Source: Lepidurus packardi
Taxonomy: Eukaryota > Arthropoda > Branchiopoda > Notostraca > Triopsidae
NCBI GenBank assembly: GCA_023053545.1
Contig: JAKZAN010000002.1
Coordinates: forward strand, 9,048,790 to 9,112,789
Direction of reading: 5' to 3'
DNA length: 64,000 bases
A model generated the notes under the pieces. It made no database searches, had not been told where the DNA came from, and was given only the letters and a program-made list of their open reading frames with translations. The stretch's first letter is position 1. The number at the start of each line of letters is the position of its first letter. The translations under genes were made by a program, and so were the position numbers. Of this stretch, positions 49,130-60,570 are shown piece after piece.

Positions 49130-50740
49130 TAGTTTACCTTAGCTTGACCTAGGATTTCCCGGATACCAGGCTTTCTGACAAGCCCTTTACGGCGTTTGAG
49201 GTCTCGTAACTTTATATCCAGTCCAAAACAGAGCTGCTGAAGTTGCCCATAAGGTCATCAATGTTCAAAATGGCACTCAACTTGTAGTGTTATAGCGCGT
49301 TCCACTAGCCGCACTGGTCCATATTTTTTGGCACTCGGTGTGTGTACACAGTGTGTAAGCATATACATGTTTGACACGCTATGTTTCTAAAATATTGCAC
49401 CAGTGGAGCGTGCTACTAGTTAGATGTGCCTTACCAATCCCTCAACTACACTAATAATGAATAGTCCCGCAATGCTACCAATAATGAATACTGGGCAACG
49501 ATACCAATGATGAATAGTACCATAGCGATTGCAATAATGAAATGTAACCGAGCAAATGCTGGTTCTAACGGGACCTCGTCCGCGAATGACGCTAGTTCGC
49601 TCGGAAGCATTTTTGTTTTAAGAAATAATTAGTGCAACGCTAGAATGCTAGCAAAGACGGCGATGTTATTAGCATATACCTGGCAAGGAGCAAGATTGGC
49701 TAAGGGCTTTTAAAGCAAAGATTATGATGGGAAGCTCCTCCGAGGTGGTCCCTTTTTGAGAGCTAGGAGCAATCAGCGAGCAATCCAAGTTAATTGAGTT
49801 AGGTCTGGGAGCAGCAGGAGCGCTTGCAACATATTACCCGGACTGGAAAATAAAAACAGTCCAAAAGTTCTCATTAGCCATGCATGCCGAGGCTCTTCAT
49901 TAACCCTGCTCTTCATTGCCATCATCTCATCAATGTCCAAAATTGCGCTCATCATCTCTGCGTTACGTGCTTCCTTAACGAGAACGTATTGTATACTGTG
50001 TATACTTTTTCTAAAAGAAAACGACGGAGAAAAAGTAAAAAAAAGAGGGGAAACTTTTCACGACAGTATCCATGACTACTGGGTTAATTCCATCGGAGAT
50101 CAGCGAGCTACGCACTAATAGTTGGTCGGAGAGGACCCCACATAATGGAGATAACACAGCTGAACCTAGCAAATTTACGAGTCCATCATCAAGCCTTAAT
50201 TCAATTCCAAGTCCTAGCTTTTTTTGTTTGCAGGGAGGGGGAAAAAGAAGGGTGGAAGGTTTTAACCCCGACTTATAGCCTGGAAACGTCTCTTTTTCTT
50301 TTCTTTTTCCCCTAACCTTGATGAACGAGCCGCTCGTAATTAATTGGAAAAAGGGGCGGTTACGGCCCGACAGAGGTAGTCGCAGACCTGCCACATTTTC
50401 TTTCCTAAATCCAACCCGGTACCCAAGAGTTGTGTAGACATTTGGAAGAAATCCTCAGTTGGGCTGCTGGTTGAGCTGAAAAAAGGCGGATTTTTGCGCT
50501 GATGGTTTAGAGGTTTGAAGAGGGCACAGAGTCGAGGAACAAGCTCATTAAAAACGCGAACCTGGTGCAGTTTTCGCTCCTCAAGTTTGTAATTAGATTA
50601 CCATTCGGTACGCCCGTTCTGTCACTCTCTTCTTTGCAGCCACCTAAGGAAAAGTTGAAAACATACATAAAAACCATTTAGGTACCCTTTTCAACTGCTC
50701 TTTCGTTACGGTAATTCCCACTAACGTCTGTTAAGACCCT
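49130..50740. other. Gene-poor stretch
   Basis: No gene was seen. About 49453-49548 is a small tandem array of roughly 27-bp units built on AATAATGAATA. Confidence 0.4.
49453..49548. repeat. Small tandem array, about 27-bp unit
   Basis: Units begin AATAATGAATAG (or AATGATGAATAG, AATAATGAAATG) followed by a variable CGCAATGCTACC-type half. There are about four copies. Confidence 0.55.
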
Positions 50741-50743
50741 TAA

Positions 50744-51110
50744 GAGTAACAGCCACAAAAAAATACCCAAAAAGCTTACAAGTACAGCGAAAATCTAGTT
50801 TTCGGTGTTTTTTGGTTTGTATCATGTGCGCGGTACAGTAATTAAGTTAGCAGAGAAAGAAATGCAAAAAAAGACGCGTTCACGTGGCTTTTGACGTCAC
50901 ATGCGTGTCATCGACGGTGAGCTTTGTTTGGGTTCCACGCACTAATTCAAGCCAGGACACGTCTGTGACGTCACGACCATATGTTTGCATGCCAATAACT
51001 CGTAACTCAATAACTCAGAAAAATTTGCAAGGACGTGCATCGTTCTTGGAATGACATAAACCACAATCATCCATCAAAATCTTACAATGTGATTTGGGGG
51101 CTATTGCCCT
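50744..51110 (-). mobile_element. MITE-like repeat copy B
   Basis: The left end is TTAA followed by GAGTAACAGCCA, and the right end is GGGGCTATTGCCCT followed by CTAA, a degenerate pair of the terminal inverted repeats. The interior (CACGTGGC..TGACGTCACATGCGTGTCA..GAGCTTTGTTT) aligns to the reverse complement of the copy at 57207-57541. It is therefore the opposite orientation. Length is about 367 bp. No coding capacity. Confidence 0.6.
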
Positions 51111-53880
51111 CTAAGAGATCAAGACCCAAACTGGCGCGGCTCTCGACTTCTTCTCGAACGAATGAGCGAACACAGAACACAGTCTTGATTTTCTGCCAGA
51201 AAAAAAATCGAGAAAAACAGCCAAAATAAAACACTTCCATGCACCCCTGCTGCGGGACGAAAGTCTAGCAGCCAGCGAGCGACCTAAAAATAAAATAATA
51301 ATAAAAAAAATATTAGAAAAAATACAACTTCTTCCGTATTATTCCAAGACATATTTTAGGACACTGCAGACTCAAGAATTATTTATTTATTTTTTTAAAT
51401 AGGAGGGATAGTATATACCCTGCATTGTAATTACCGCACCGACCCCGGAAACAAACTTACATATTTTCGCAACTTTTTTTACATATCCAAAAGAGTTTGT
51501 CTGTGCCCTGCCTCAACAAAAGAAATAGATTCCAATCCTCAGTTTCTTGCACCCATTCATCGCGTTGAATGTATTGAATGTATCACCTCTAGCTTTTACA
51601 ACGGGTTGCTACACTTGACAAAAGGGACGGCAGAAATGATTCAAGTGGTTTCAACAAATCAACAACTGTAATTTCATCTAATTCCTTAACCGGCAACGTT
51701 TTCCCTGAAATTGGGTGGTCGGCTTTCTTTCCCATTCCATTCTTTACCTTTTGTATCTATACGGAATGAATCAGTTTGAAGTGCCTCTACATCAGAGCTC
51801 TTGCATCTGTAATAATCCGAAAATGACGTAGTCAAAACCCGAAATGAATTCGTTTTCTTGTGTCTCATCTATACCGCTGGATACACCAAGACAACAAACC
51901 GAAAATAAAAGAAACCCTCAAAAGATGCCGATCAGAGCTAAAATGCAGATCACTTCCACTTCCCTTGAGGAAACTTCCGCCGGTTTTCATTCTTAAGCGA
52001 AGGAGATAGCAAGATAGGACAGAAATAAAGAAAGAGAGGGAGAGAGAGTTAGACCTCCAGCTGATGATGATCAATTAAAAAGTCTCCTTTCATCTCTATA
52101 CATCAGCCCGATCTAAAATTTCGTTTGCGGCATTACCAATATCTATTTATATATCTACTTATATTCGGAAAAAAGGTGCAGCGGGTGCTTTCGCGGCTTG
52201 GCTTGGCGATGCCCTGCACGTGCAAAGTATAACCCTTTTACTACCTTCCCCATTTGTAAAACACTGCTCTGGGTGTCCTTATGTTAGCTGTTTCTGTCCG
52301 CAATGCAGAACCGGACAGTTGCTTGCGAGGACCGCCTACTGAGACTCCAAATGAGCAGCATCAAACTCCCCTACATGTCTCTTCTCTCTCTCTCTTTTCT
52401 ATTACTTTCCATGTATTTCATAATTCGCTCTTCCGCATGCATTGAAAGCTAGAAACACAAAGAACCAATATTATCTCAAAATGCACCCTTTGATGATCAT
52501 ATCAAAAACCTCCGCTTCTGACAAAAGTAAAAAAAAATCTGGGTTCCAGCTCTTCCATTCATAGAGAAAATAGAGAATATCTAGATGGAAACATTGATGG
52601 CCACACAATATAATTCTAAATACATCAGCCAAAATCCAAAATGCTAAAACATATAATAAAAAATACAAAATAAAATTATACAATAAAAAATACTAAATAT
52701 AAAGTACAATAATACAAAATATAAAATATGGAATGTCTGCAGAAATTCCCTTTTTGCCTCTCTCTTTTTCAATTCAAACCATGCGGGACGTTTGGTTTTG
52801 CCTGAGTGATCTATGTACCTTCCATGGGGACGGGCCAAGAGCCACAGTTGAGGCTGCAAATTACAGAGGGAGAGGACTGTTGGACAGGTGTGCTGTGCGT
52901 GTATCGCTGTCTTCTATTGACATTCAAATGAGAAGGGACACAAGCCAAAAACCTCGCATTGTAAAGTTATCGGGTCCGAGTTCCAACAGGCCAACAGCCG
53001 TCCAAGGAAAGGGTCAAAGGTTCACAAACCCCCCTAACGAAGAGATTGATGTTTAACCAGTCGGAAGAACTTTTTTTGTACGCTTTATTTTCATTTTCCT
53101 CCCCCGAAAAACTATTGTGGGCGGGGTAGTTGAGCGACAGAGATAACAGACGATAAAAGAGTCCGGTGAAGTCCTGAGAGCACTACGACTCTATATATCT
53201 ATCCAAGAAAAAGAGCAAAAGTCACCAGTTCATGAAATTTTCATTTTATTTTTCATTCTTTTTTGGGGGTGAAAAATTTCTTTTGAAGATTCTATGCCTT
53301 ATCGTAATGAACCTTCCTTTGTATAGTAAAAGGTGAGGGGGTGAGAGACTGATTCTTTTTGGTTATAGAGCAACCTGTATATGTCTACAATAGTGTTAGA
53401 ACCTAACTGTCATTGTTACTCGCTGGAGGTTCTAGAAAAGTGCGGTACACTTTTGGGGACGCCGAAGGTTTTTCCAATTTTTATCCCCTTTTTCAAAAAG
53501 GGGGAGAAAACCATGCCAAAACCAACCACCTTTTTCTTTGACGATTGACAAGTATCGGCCAGCAGGGGGCTGGGCCCTCTTTTGGTAATAGTCCATGGCT
53601 TGAAGATATAGCAGAGTTTGGAAGAGAACTCTTTTTCGGACCTGAGCAATTTCAAATTAAAGTCTGCCTGGCATTCTATAGGCTATCATGAAGGCGTGGG
53701 AAGCAAAGGGAAAAAGTGAAGTTTGGAGATTTTTCAAAAAATGTTGTGGAGGCGAGGCTAAAATTGAGAGAAAGAATCCGGTGAAAAGATTTATAGAGAA
53801 GTGTCTGTTCGGAACACATTTTCCCATAAAATGATTACAAAGAAAAAATGGCAGCATTAAAAGCACAATTATTTTCTATT
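51111..53880. other. Gene-poor stretch
   Basis: No gene was seen. It contains GA tracts (52030-52048) and CT tracts (about 52385-52398), and an AT-rich block of TAAAATATAAAATA character near 52650-52730. Confidence 0.4.
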
Positions 53881-53883
53881 CTT

Positions 53884-53909
53884 CCCCCCCCCCCCCCCCC
53901 CCCCCCCCC
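53884..53909. repeat. Homopolymer run of 26 cytosines
   Basis: Twenty-six consecutive C bases, flanked by CTT and TTAAAGG. Such a run is rare in an AT-rich genome and is prone to sequencing and assembly length error. Confidence 0.95.
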
Positions 53910-54477
53910 TTAAAGGAAAACACCTGCCCGCATGAGAAACCTGAGCAAAAGGACTTCTTGTCCAAATTTGTTATTTGTGGGCTCGACATAATAAGATCTG
54001 GCACAATATATGAAACAAAAGTCGCGTTCCAGGTTGTAAAACTTCGGCGACTGGCAGTTTGGGTCCCTATTCAACACTTATTACCGCCCTAGTGGGTCCT
54101 CGTATGGTGTAGAATATTTTTATTTTATTTTTACATTTCTTCTGTTTATTTCTTGTTTCTTCCTCTGGGGCCGAGGAGGTATATGAGGAATCAAAATAAC
54201 AAAATACAGCTTTTTGACACATTGCTGCTTCCCTGTCCGCGGAGCGCAAACCACAGGGAAGTTTTTGTGTATTTTTTTTTGCTGTAAAGAAACGTATCCA
54301 ATCCCCTGGCGCGGTTCCACGCTGGTGCTCTTATTATCTCACCGTTTCACGCCGCCATTGTGTAGAGTCGCTATGTGTGTGGTTCCCCGACACCCAGGTA
54401 ACACAAGAGCGTCGTCACATGCGCGCTCAGGTGTGACACGGCGTGAAGGAGAGCAACCGTGGAACAGGGGGGAACCA

Positions 54478-54521
54478 ATGGGCGACGATCACGACGCCAT
54501 GTTGGAGTACTTAAAAAACAA
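54478..54521 (+). CDS. Candidate first coding exon of a gene leaving the window
   Basis: An ATG at 54478 starts MGDDHDAMLEYLKN and ends at a consensus donor (ACAA|GTAAGG), leaving two bases. The 250 bp upstream are CpG- and GC-rich compared with surroundings, as expected for a promoter and 5'UTR. No downstream exon was recognised up to 64 kb. The abutting splice signals at 60564/60565 in the same orientation fit a long first intron. Gene identity is unknown. Confidence 0.35.
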
Positions 54522-55287
54522 GTAAGGCTAAACAAACGACAGGAAGCACGACAGGAAGTTCTGCTCCCAATCAGTAATCTCGGCCTAATCACGAGAAGTT
54601 TAGCAGCCAGCAACGTTAGAGTTGTAATTCTGTTCAAAGATTTGGATCGAATCCAACGTTTGCCTTATTTCTTTCTTTTTTTTTTTGGTTATTGAACTTG
54701 AAAGTCAGGCAGAAGCGAGGTTCTAGTGTGACGACAATGCTTCTGTGGTGTCTTTAGCAAGTAAGTGTGCATTAATGTACTAACTTTTTTATTACTGTAA
54801 AGAACGAATTTTAGCGATAATTTGACGAATTGCTTTGATGCGGACGACAGAGTTAACGGACAATAGCCACAACAGGAAAAGCTTTGTCTTTATTTACGAA
54901 CAATCTTAAGCCGCATTTCATTTACCACAAGTTAAGGCTGACTTGCTAAACTTTCGAAAACATCCGTTTCATTTGCCTTGACTTGCTGTTTAGTTGCCGT
55001 TTTATTTGGTTCGAAGTTCAGCTTTGTTTTGTCGCTTTCTAGCATTTGATGTTGTATTTTGTTCATTTTATAAAAATGGCGTCTAATACGGAATATATTG
55101 GCAGTGTGGTTGGTGATGAGGACATTTATATATTTCGAAACATAAACAGCATTACTTAGAAATTTAAACACTTTTTAATTAAAAGTTGATTTTATTGAAG
55201 TGATTTACTAAGTATTACACATTTTATTAAACATTGATTCATAAGCAAGTTAATGCAAGAAAGAACACTTCTTTCTTCTTATAAAAC

Positions 55288-55385
55288 TAGTACTCTGGTA
55301 AAACTGTACACAGTACACCTGGTATTGTACAATTGTACAACTGTATACTGGTAAAACGGTACACTTTGAAACTGGTACCCTTGTA
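55288..55385. repeat. Short degenerate tandem repeat
   Basis: Words such as CTGGTAAAACTGTACAC, CCTGGTATTGTACA, CTGGTAAAACGGTACAC and CTGGTACCC recur over about 100 bp. No function is evident. Confidence 0.5.
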
Positions 55386-55716
55386 TAAACAACCGAAATT
55401 GTGCGTAAGAAAGGCGTAGTTAAGCTGCACTTTGCAAAGAGCAGATTTTTAATCAACTTATGTCTTCCAATAACGAGTTACCAGGTGAAGCTAAATATAA
55501 CGGCACCTACGCATACACTTCGAAAGCATCTAAGCATACACTATGTGTGCAACGACTTTGTGCAAATCAAACGCGGCTTAAATTTAACCTGCTTTAGCGC
55601 CAAGAATGAAATTTGTGTTCCAATGCAGTTTTCCCCACTTCATAGCAACATTGTAACTCTTCAAAACCGTCACTTCAACAATGAATACTTTCTCTCTTTA
55701 GAAAGAAACGCGCTAT

Positions 55717-56241
55717 AGGGGCAATAACAAATTTTGCAAACTTGCGCTTTTAAGATACAAAGCACTAATTTTGTTTGTTTTAGAGGGAAATTTATTTTCG
55801 AAAATTGAGTAAAACATCTAGTTTCTGGGAGACACTTTCTATTTCATCATGCGTTAAAGTAGTCACTATGTTATTTAACAAAATAATTTTAAAAATAGGA
55901 TCGCATGGCTTTCTGACGTCACCGGCGTGTCAAACATGGTATGGGAGAGCTTTTATGAATAGAAGTAAAGAATAACCGTATTAACAAGTGTTGTAAAACA
56001 TGCAATGACACAATACGGCAATGCGTTGCGAATGCGACGTTGGCCGTCTAAAAAAAAAACACAAAAAAAACAACAACATCCAATGACACGTCTGTGAAGC
56101 CACGACCGAATGTTTGCATGCCGATAACTTAAGAATAGGATGTCAAGAAAAACTCAAACAAGGCTCATTGCTCTTCGAGTAATGTAGAGTACAAGAGTCC
56201 GTCAAACTCTCGACACGTGATTTTTTGGTGATTACTGCCCT
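55717..56241 (-). mobile_element. MITE-like repeat copy C
   Basis: The left end AGGGGCAATAACAAA and right end GGTGATTACTGCCCT are diverged terminal inverted repeats of the family. The interior block CGCATGGCTTTCTGACGTCACCGGCGTGTC (30 positions, 55903-55932) and the downstream GGTATGGGAGAGCTTTT block align to the reverse complement of copy D. TGTTTGCATGCCGATAACT aligns to copy B. At about 525 bp it is longer than the others, so an insertion or a second fragment is likely. Confidence 0.5.
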
Positions 56242-57206
56242 TTGTTAGCGGGTCCGGGTGCAAAATGCGTTTTATAGCCACGTTTGTTTTCTTTCGAGAT
56301 ATAATTTCCATGAGTTATTGACTTGCGGTATTCAATTTAGGTTTGCATGTGTAAAGGTTGAATGCCCAAAATAACCACAAAACCTTAACTGAAAGCTTGC
56401 CACACACCGTGCAGAGCATTGTGCTCTAATAACGACTGCTGGTGTTTTTTGTTCGGTTGCTTTGTTATAACCGAGGAAATGTTACTTTACTGGCGGAAAT
56501 TTATAGTAGAAGGATGCGACAGTTAGAACAAGCGTGTGGTCTTGGTACGGTGTGAATTGCTTCAACTTAATGATCCCTCCCAATGCGGCAATAAATTTCA
56601 AGAAAATTTCTAACCCGTAGAGTTCTCCGAAAAAAGAGTCCAGCAGGAACGTTATAGTAATATGGCTAACCAGCATAAAAGCCCTTATGCTTTTCTTGTG
56701 CTATATAATAACAGAACTCGACAGTGAAGCAGTGTAGCAGCATCGGGGGGAGCGAAAAGAGGTACAGATTACGCGACCAACCTCCAATTTAATTAAGGTA
56801 AAGAAAAAATAAAATAAAAACTATAACATCTTCCCTGCTAAGTGTTTCGCTACCAACAAGCAAAAGGATGCACTAACCCTCCTTATTTTTTAAAAATTGT
56901 CTTCCCGGGTAAAGAAATCTTTGTTCAGACGCAACCATAAAGTGTGCCAGGCTGACAGATTAAGTGTTTCATAATGAGACGAGGGGTTGTGAAGATAATG
57001 AAGCAGCTCACACCCCAGCTGTGGCTGTGGAGAGAGCATAGCCAATAGAATTATTACCCGCTCCCCAGAAAAGCCCTTACTTTTAATTGGAAAAACCTAT
57101 AATACTGGCGACTTGCCGTGGGAAGTACTATGCTATAGTACTTGTACCCTAAGGCAAGCGCCCTGAGAGTATTTATAACAAACATATGGTAACCCCACAT
57201 CTTGAA

Positions 57207-57541
57207 GGGTAATAGCCAACAAAATCGTGTAAGTAAACTGCAGATTTGGATGGTCAACTTGTAGTCTACACCATTCCAATAACGACGAACTTTGTTACAC
57301 ATTTTCTTTGATTCGCCGTTCAAGGGTTATTGCTATGCAAACCTTTGGTCATGACGGTACGGACGCTTATTACCATAGTTAGTGTTTACTCTCAAGCATT
57401 AAATTAGTAAACAAAGCTCTCATGTACCACGAGTGACACGTATGTGACGTCAGAAAGCCACGTGTTTCTATTTTTTGAAGAATCTGTAAGACAATGGTTT
57501 TTTTTTTCCTTTTATGTGTGTTTTTTTCTGGCTATTGCCCT
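57207..57541 (+). mobile_element. MITE-like repeat copy D (best preserved)
   Basis: The left end AGGGTAATAGCCA follows TTGA (57203-57206). The right end TGGCTATTGCCCT precedes TTAA (57542-57545). The two ends are near-perfect inverted repeats. At 335 bp without a coding frame it is a miniature element. TTAA flanks are the target site of the piggyBac superfamily, which is the basis for that assignment. Confidence 0.65.
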
Positions 57542-60529
57542 TTAAGAATTGTAAACATTAAACCCTACTGCATAAAAAAGTAAAATAAAAAAATCCAGAA
57601 ATATTTGATCACAATTCATATTACGACATTTGTAGGAATGGCACAGGCGAATAACAATGCTCTAAACGCCACACATCAAACGCTTCGGGATATTCGTCCG
57701 AGGCAAGGTTTCTTCGGTGCATAAGGAATAACAAAAGAAGAAAAGCTTTTCGGCCATCCATTATGCATGTCGATGTCGGACATGCTTAGTGCGTTTGCAT
57801 CCAAGCGGCATACAAAAATCGGCGGGAATGAATTATATCGACTGCAACAAGCGCATAGTTTGGCTTGATGGCTTGTGATGTCTTTGTGCGCCGTGGGACT
57901 TCTTTCTCTGCTCGGGAATGGCTCTCAGCCTCCTACACACACATCCCCACCTAATTGCATATGCAAAAGACCATAAACTGCTGACTTTTGCCTTTCGACT
58001 ATCCGTTATACAAACCGTCATGCCAAACCTAGAAATTTCCAAACTTCTCTTTTAACGCCTGCAAAGCTGCAGTGCTCGTTTTTCCATCGGCCCTAAATCA
58101 CAACCGAACCGAATTTGAATTCTCGAACCCACGCAAACCCCAAACAAAAAAAAAGAAAAAGAAACATCTTGAGAGGGTAAAATACAAGATACAACGAAAC
58201 TAAACTTCTCCTAGCGAAACATACTTCTCAGCAGCTTCCCAACTTCAAGTGGAAGTGACAAGGATAATTAAGGGGGTGGGCCACAGGACACTGGGTGTAA
58301 AATGAGAGACCCGTGGAAAAAGGAAACTTGCCCCCCTTTTCCACACCCTAACCCGGTTCAGTTTGGTTTGGCTTCCAATAACACCACTAACTAACATCTC
58401 AATAATTCTGTAGCTTCCGGAAATGCTTCCTAAACGCCACATTTGTCTTGAGCACGATTTGCACGGACCTCAAATGTGAATCTTGACCATGAGGTTGAAT
58501 TATAGGGGCAAAAGACCATCTATTTCTTTTTCTCTCATTTTTTCCTTAGTAACTTTTCCTCTGCTATGGCAAGTATTCAGGGTAAACATTGCTGTGAAGG
58601 GGAAATGGCAATCAATATTTGTCCGCTGCATTGATTCTTACATGTTTATAAGTTGTGTGGACTCGTAAGACTCATATACAAACCATTTGGCGGCTGAAGC
58701 GAGGTTTCCGGAGCACATTTAAAAGCTAAGAGAGCTATATCTCTTTAAGGAAAAAGTCCGAGACCACCCTCGAAAACACGGAGGGAATGAAGGGGGAAAA
58801 AAGCGAGGTTATAAAAGTACGGGTCATTTGCTAGCTGGATGACTTTACGATGCTTACCGCAGCATCCTCCAACGACCAATTTGTCAGTCGAGAAACTTGC
58901 ACCCTTTTTGCAGCTATCGCGTAACATAAAGTGTTGTAAAGATGTAGCTCTCGGGTGTCCCTTAGTCCACAACCTGTGTTATGGCCAAAAAATCACTTTT
59001 TTTGTTCTCTGAACTCTTTATTTTTACTCCTCCCTTTTACAGCCGTCACAGTTTTCTAGCTGTAGTGCGTATATGCTACTTCCCCAAACTATGGCATTTC
59101 TGTCAACGTGGACTCATTGTTCTTTCAGGAAAAAAGTATTGCTCTACAACTTCCGACCATGTGTTGAGAACCCATCAACGACTTAAACCCAGTGGCACTC
59201 GCTGGCGCGAAAACTCACGTTTCTTCATTTTCATTTCGTTTCACAACTCAAAAGCCCCCCTTTTCTTTTAAATGTTTGCCTTGTACTGTATGGGTACTAT
59301 GCACCCTCTCCAGCATATCCACGGACAACTTGACACCTTGCTCTAAACAGGAAGTGTCATCAGTCGATTAGTTTCAAATTAGCTTTCAAGCAGAAAAAGG
59401 GGGCTAAGGATTTTTGGCTGGGAAAAATACTTAAGAGCATTCCAAGGCGGAATTTTTGCGTTTCTTCACTACAATGCCAATCATTTTGCATTTACTTGTC
59501 AAGACCTTCCTTCATTTCCTTCTTTTTGTTTCCATTTCTTTCGGCGCTTACAAAAATAAACGGAAAAAGTCTTATTAGGCCAAAAGTAAAGTTAAACATA
59601 TGAAGAGTGATTGACAATTGACCAAGTCACGACTAGTAATTAAACCTTGAATGTTTCTTTTTCTATTTTTTTGTTCTGGAGCTCCGTTTTTGGATGACAG
59701 CTAATTAAGGCTTTTTAAAAACAGCTGCCCAGACCACGTTAAAGGCGATGAAGTTCGGTCCAAGAATCTGGTTTTGGGATGCGATCAAGTATATCGAGTA
59801 TCACTTGGCGAAAACCGAGTCAACAGCAACATCTGTGTAAACGAATCAAGTCAAGTCAATTCTAAACTGTAAAAAATAATATCTGTACTGCAAAGAAATG
59901 GTGGTATAATTATTATTCATTTAATTGTAGTATCTAATTACAACTGTAATTAAATAATATAATTAGATTAATGTATGATCTTAAATACACATTTTAACCA
60001 TAAACCTCGACAACAGGCTTGTGTCTATACGCCAATTTGAAAAAAAATTGGTTAATGTATACTGTAACTAAAATTACACTAAATATCTACATTCATTTAT
60101 AAAATGAATAAGTTTTTAATATTTAGTATAAACTGAGATGCAGCAAACTTTTTACTTTAGTTTTCATATTTTTTTTACTTGCAATTAAATTAACTTACAG
60201 AATTTGATATAACTTGATAAGAATTGGGAGAAAGTTTACTGACATTTAAAATTTATAAAATTAACATTGTACGAACAACGTTAAAGTAAGGAAAATTCCA
60301 GAAAATACGTACAATTTGACAGATTACTTAAGCTTTTTGGACTTAAATTTCATGATTAAATTAAACTAATTTATTTTATAGTAGAATCTAAAGCCGCATA
60401 CACTTATGTTCGAACATCCAAAGGGATCTTTGGTGCAGGGATGGCCAATACCCAATCAAACATGTAGAATGCTATTACATGTGCAATAAAAAACGTTTTT
60501 CTTTTTCCTCTCTCTATCCTTCTTTTGTC

Positions 60530-60570
60530 TGTCTTGCTCTCTTATGATTCCCTTTCTTGTTCAGGTAAGT
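60530..60570 (+). promoter_or_regulatory. Candidate recursive splice site (ratchet point)
   Basis: A pyrimidine-rich tract from about 60495, a branch-like TTATGAT at about 60542, and CAG at 60562-60564 abut directly on GTAAGT (60565-60570). A 3' splice site fused to a consensus 5' splice site with no exon between is the signature of recursive splicing in long arthropod introns. A frame from 60565 is open for over 80 codons, so an ordinary exon start cannot be excluded. Confidence 0.4.

Noticed and set aside
53416..53655. Minus-strand frame near the C run
   Set aside because: Short, with no splice or domain support; surrounded by low-complexity sequence.
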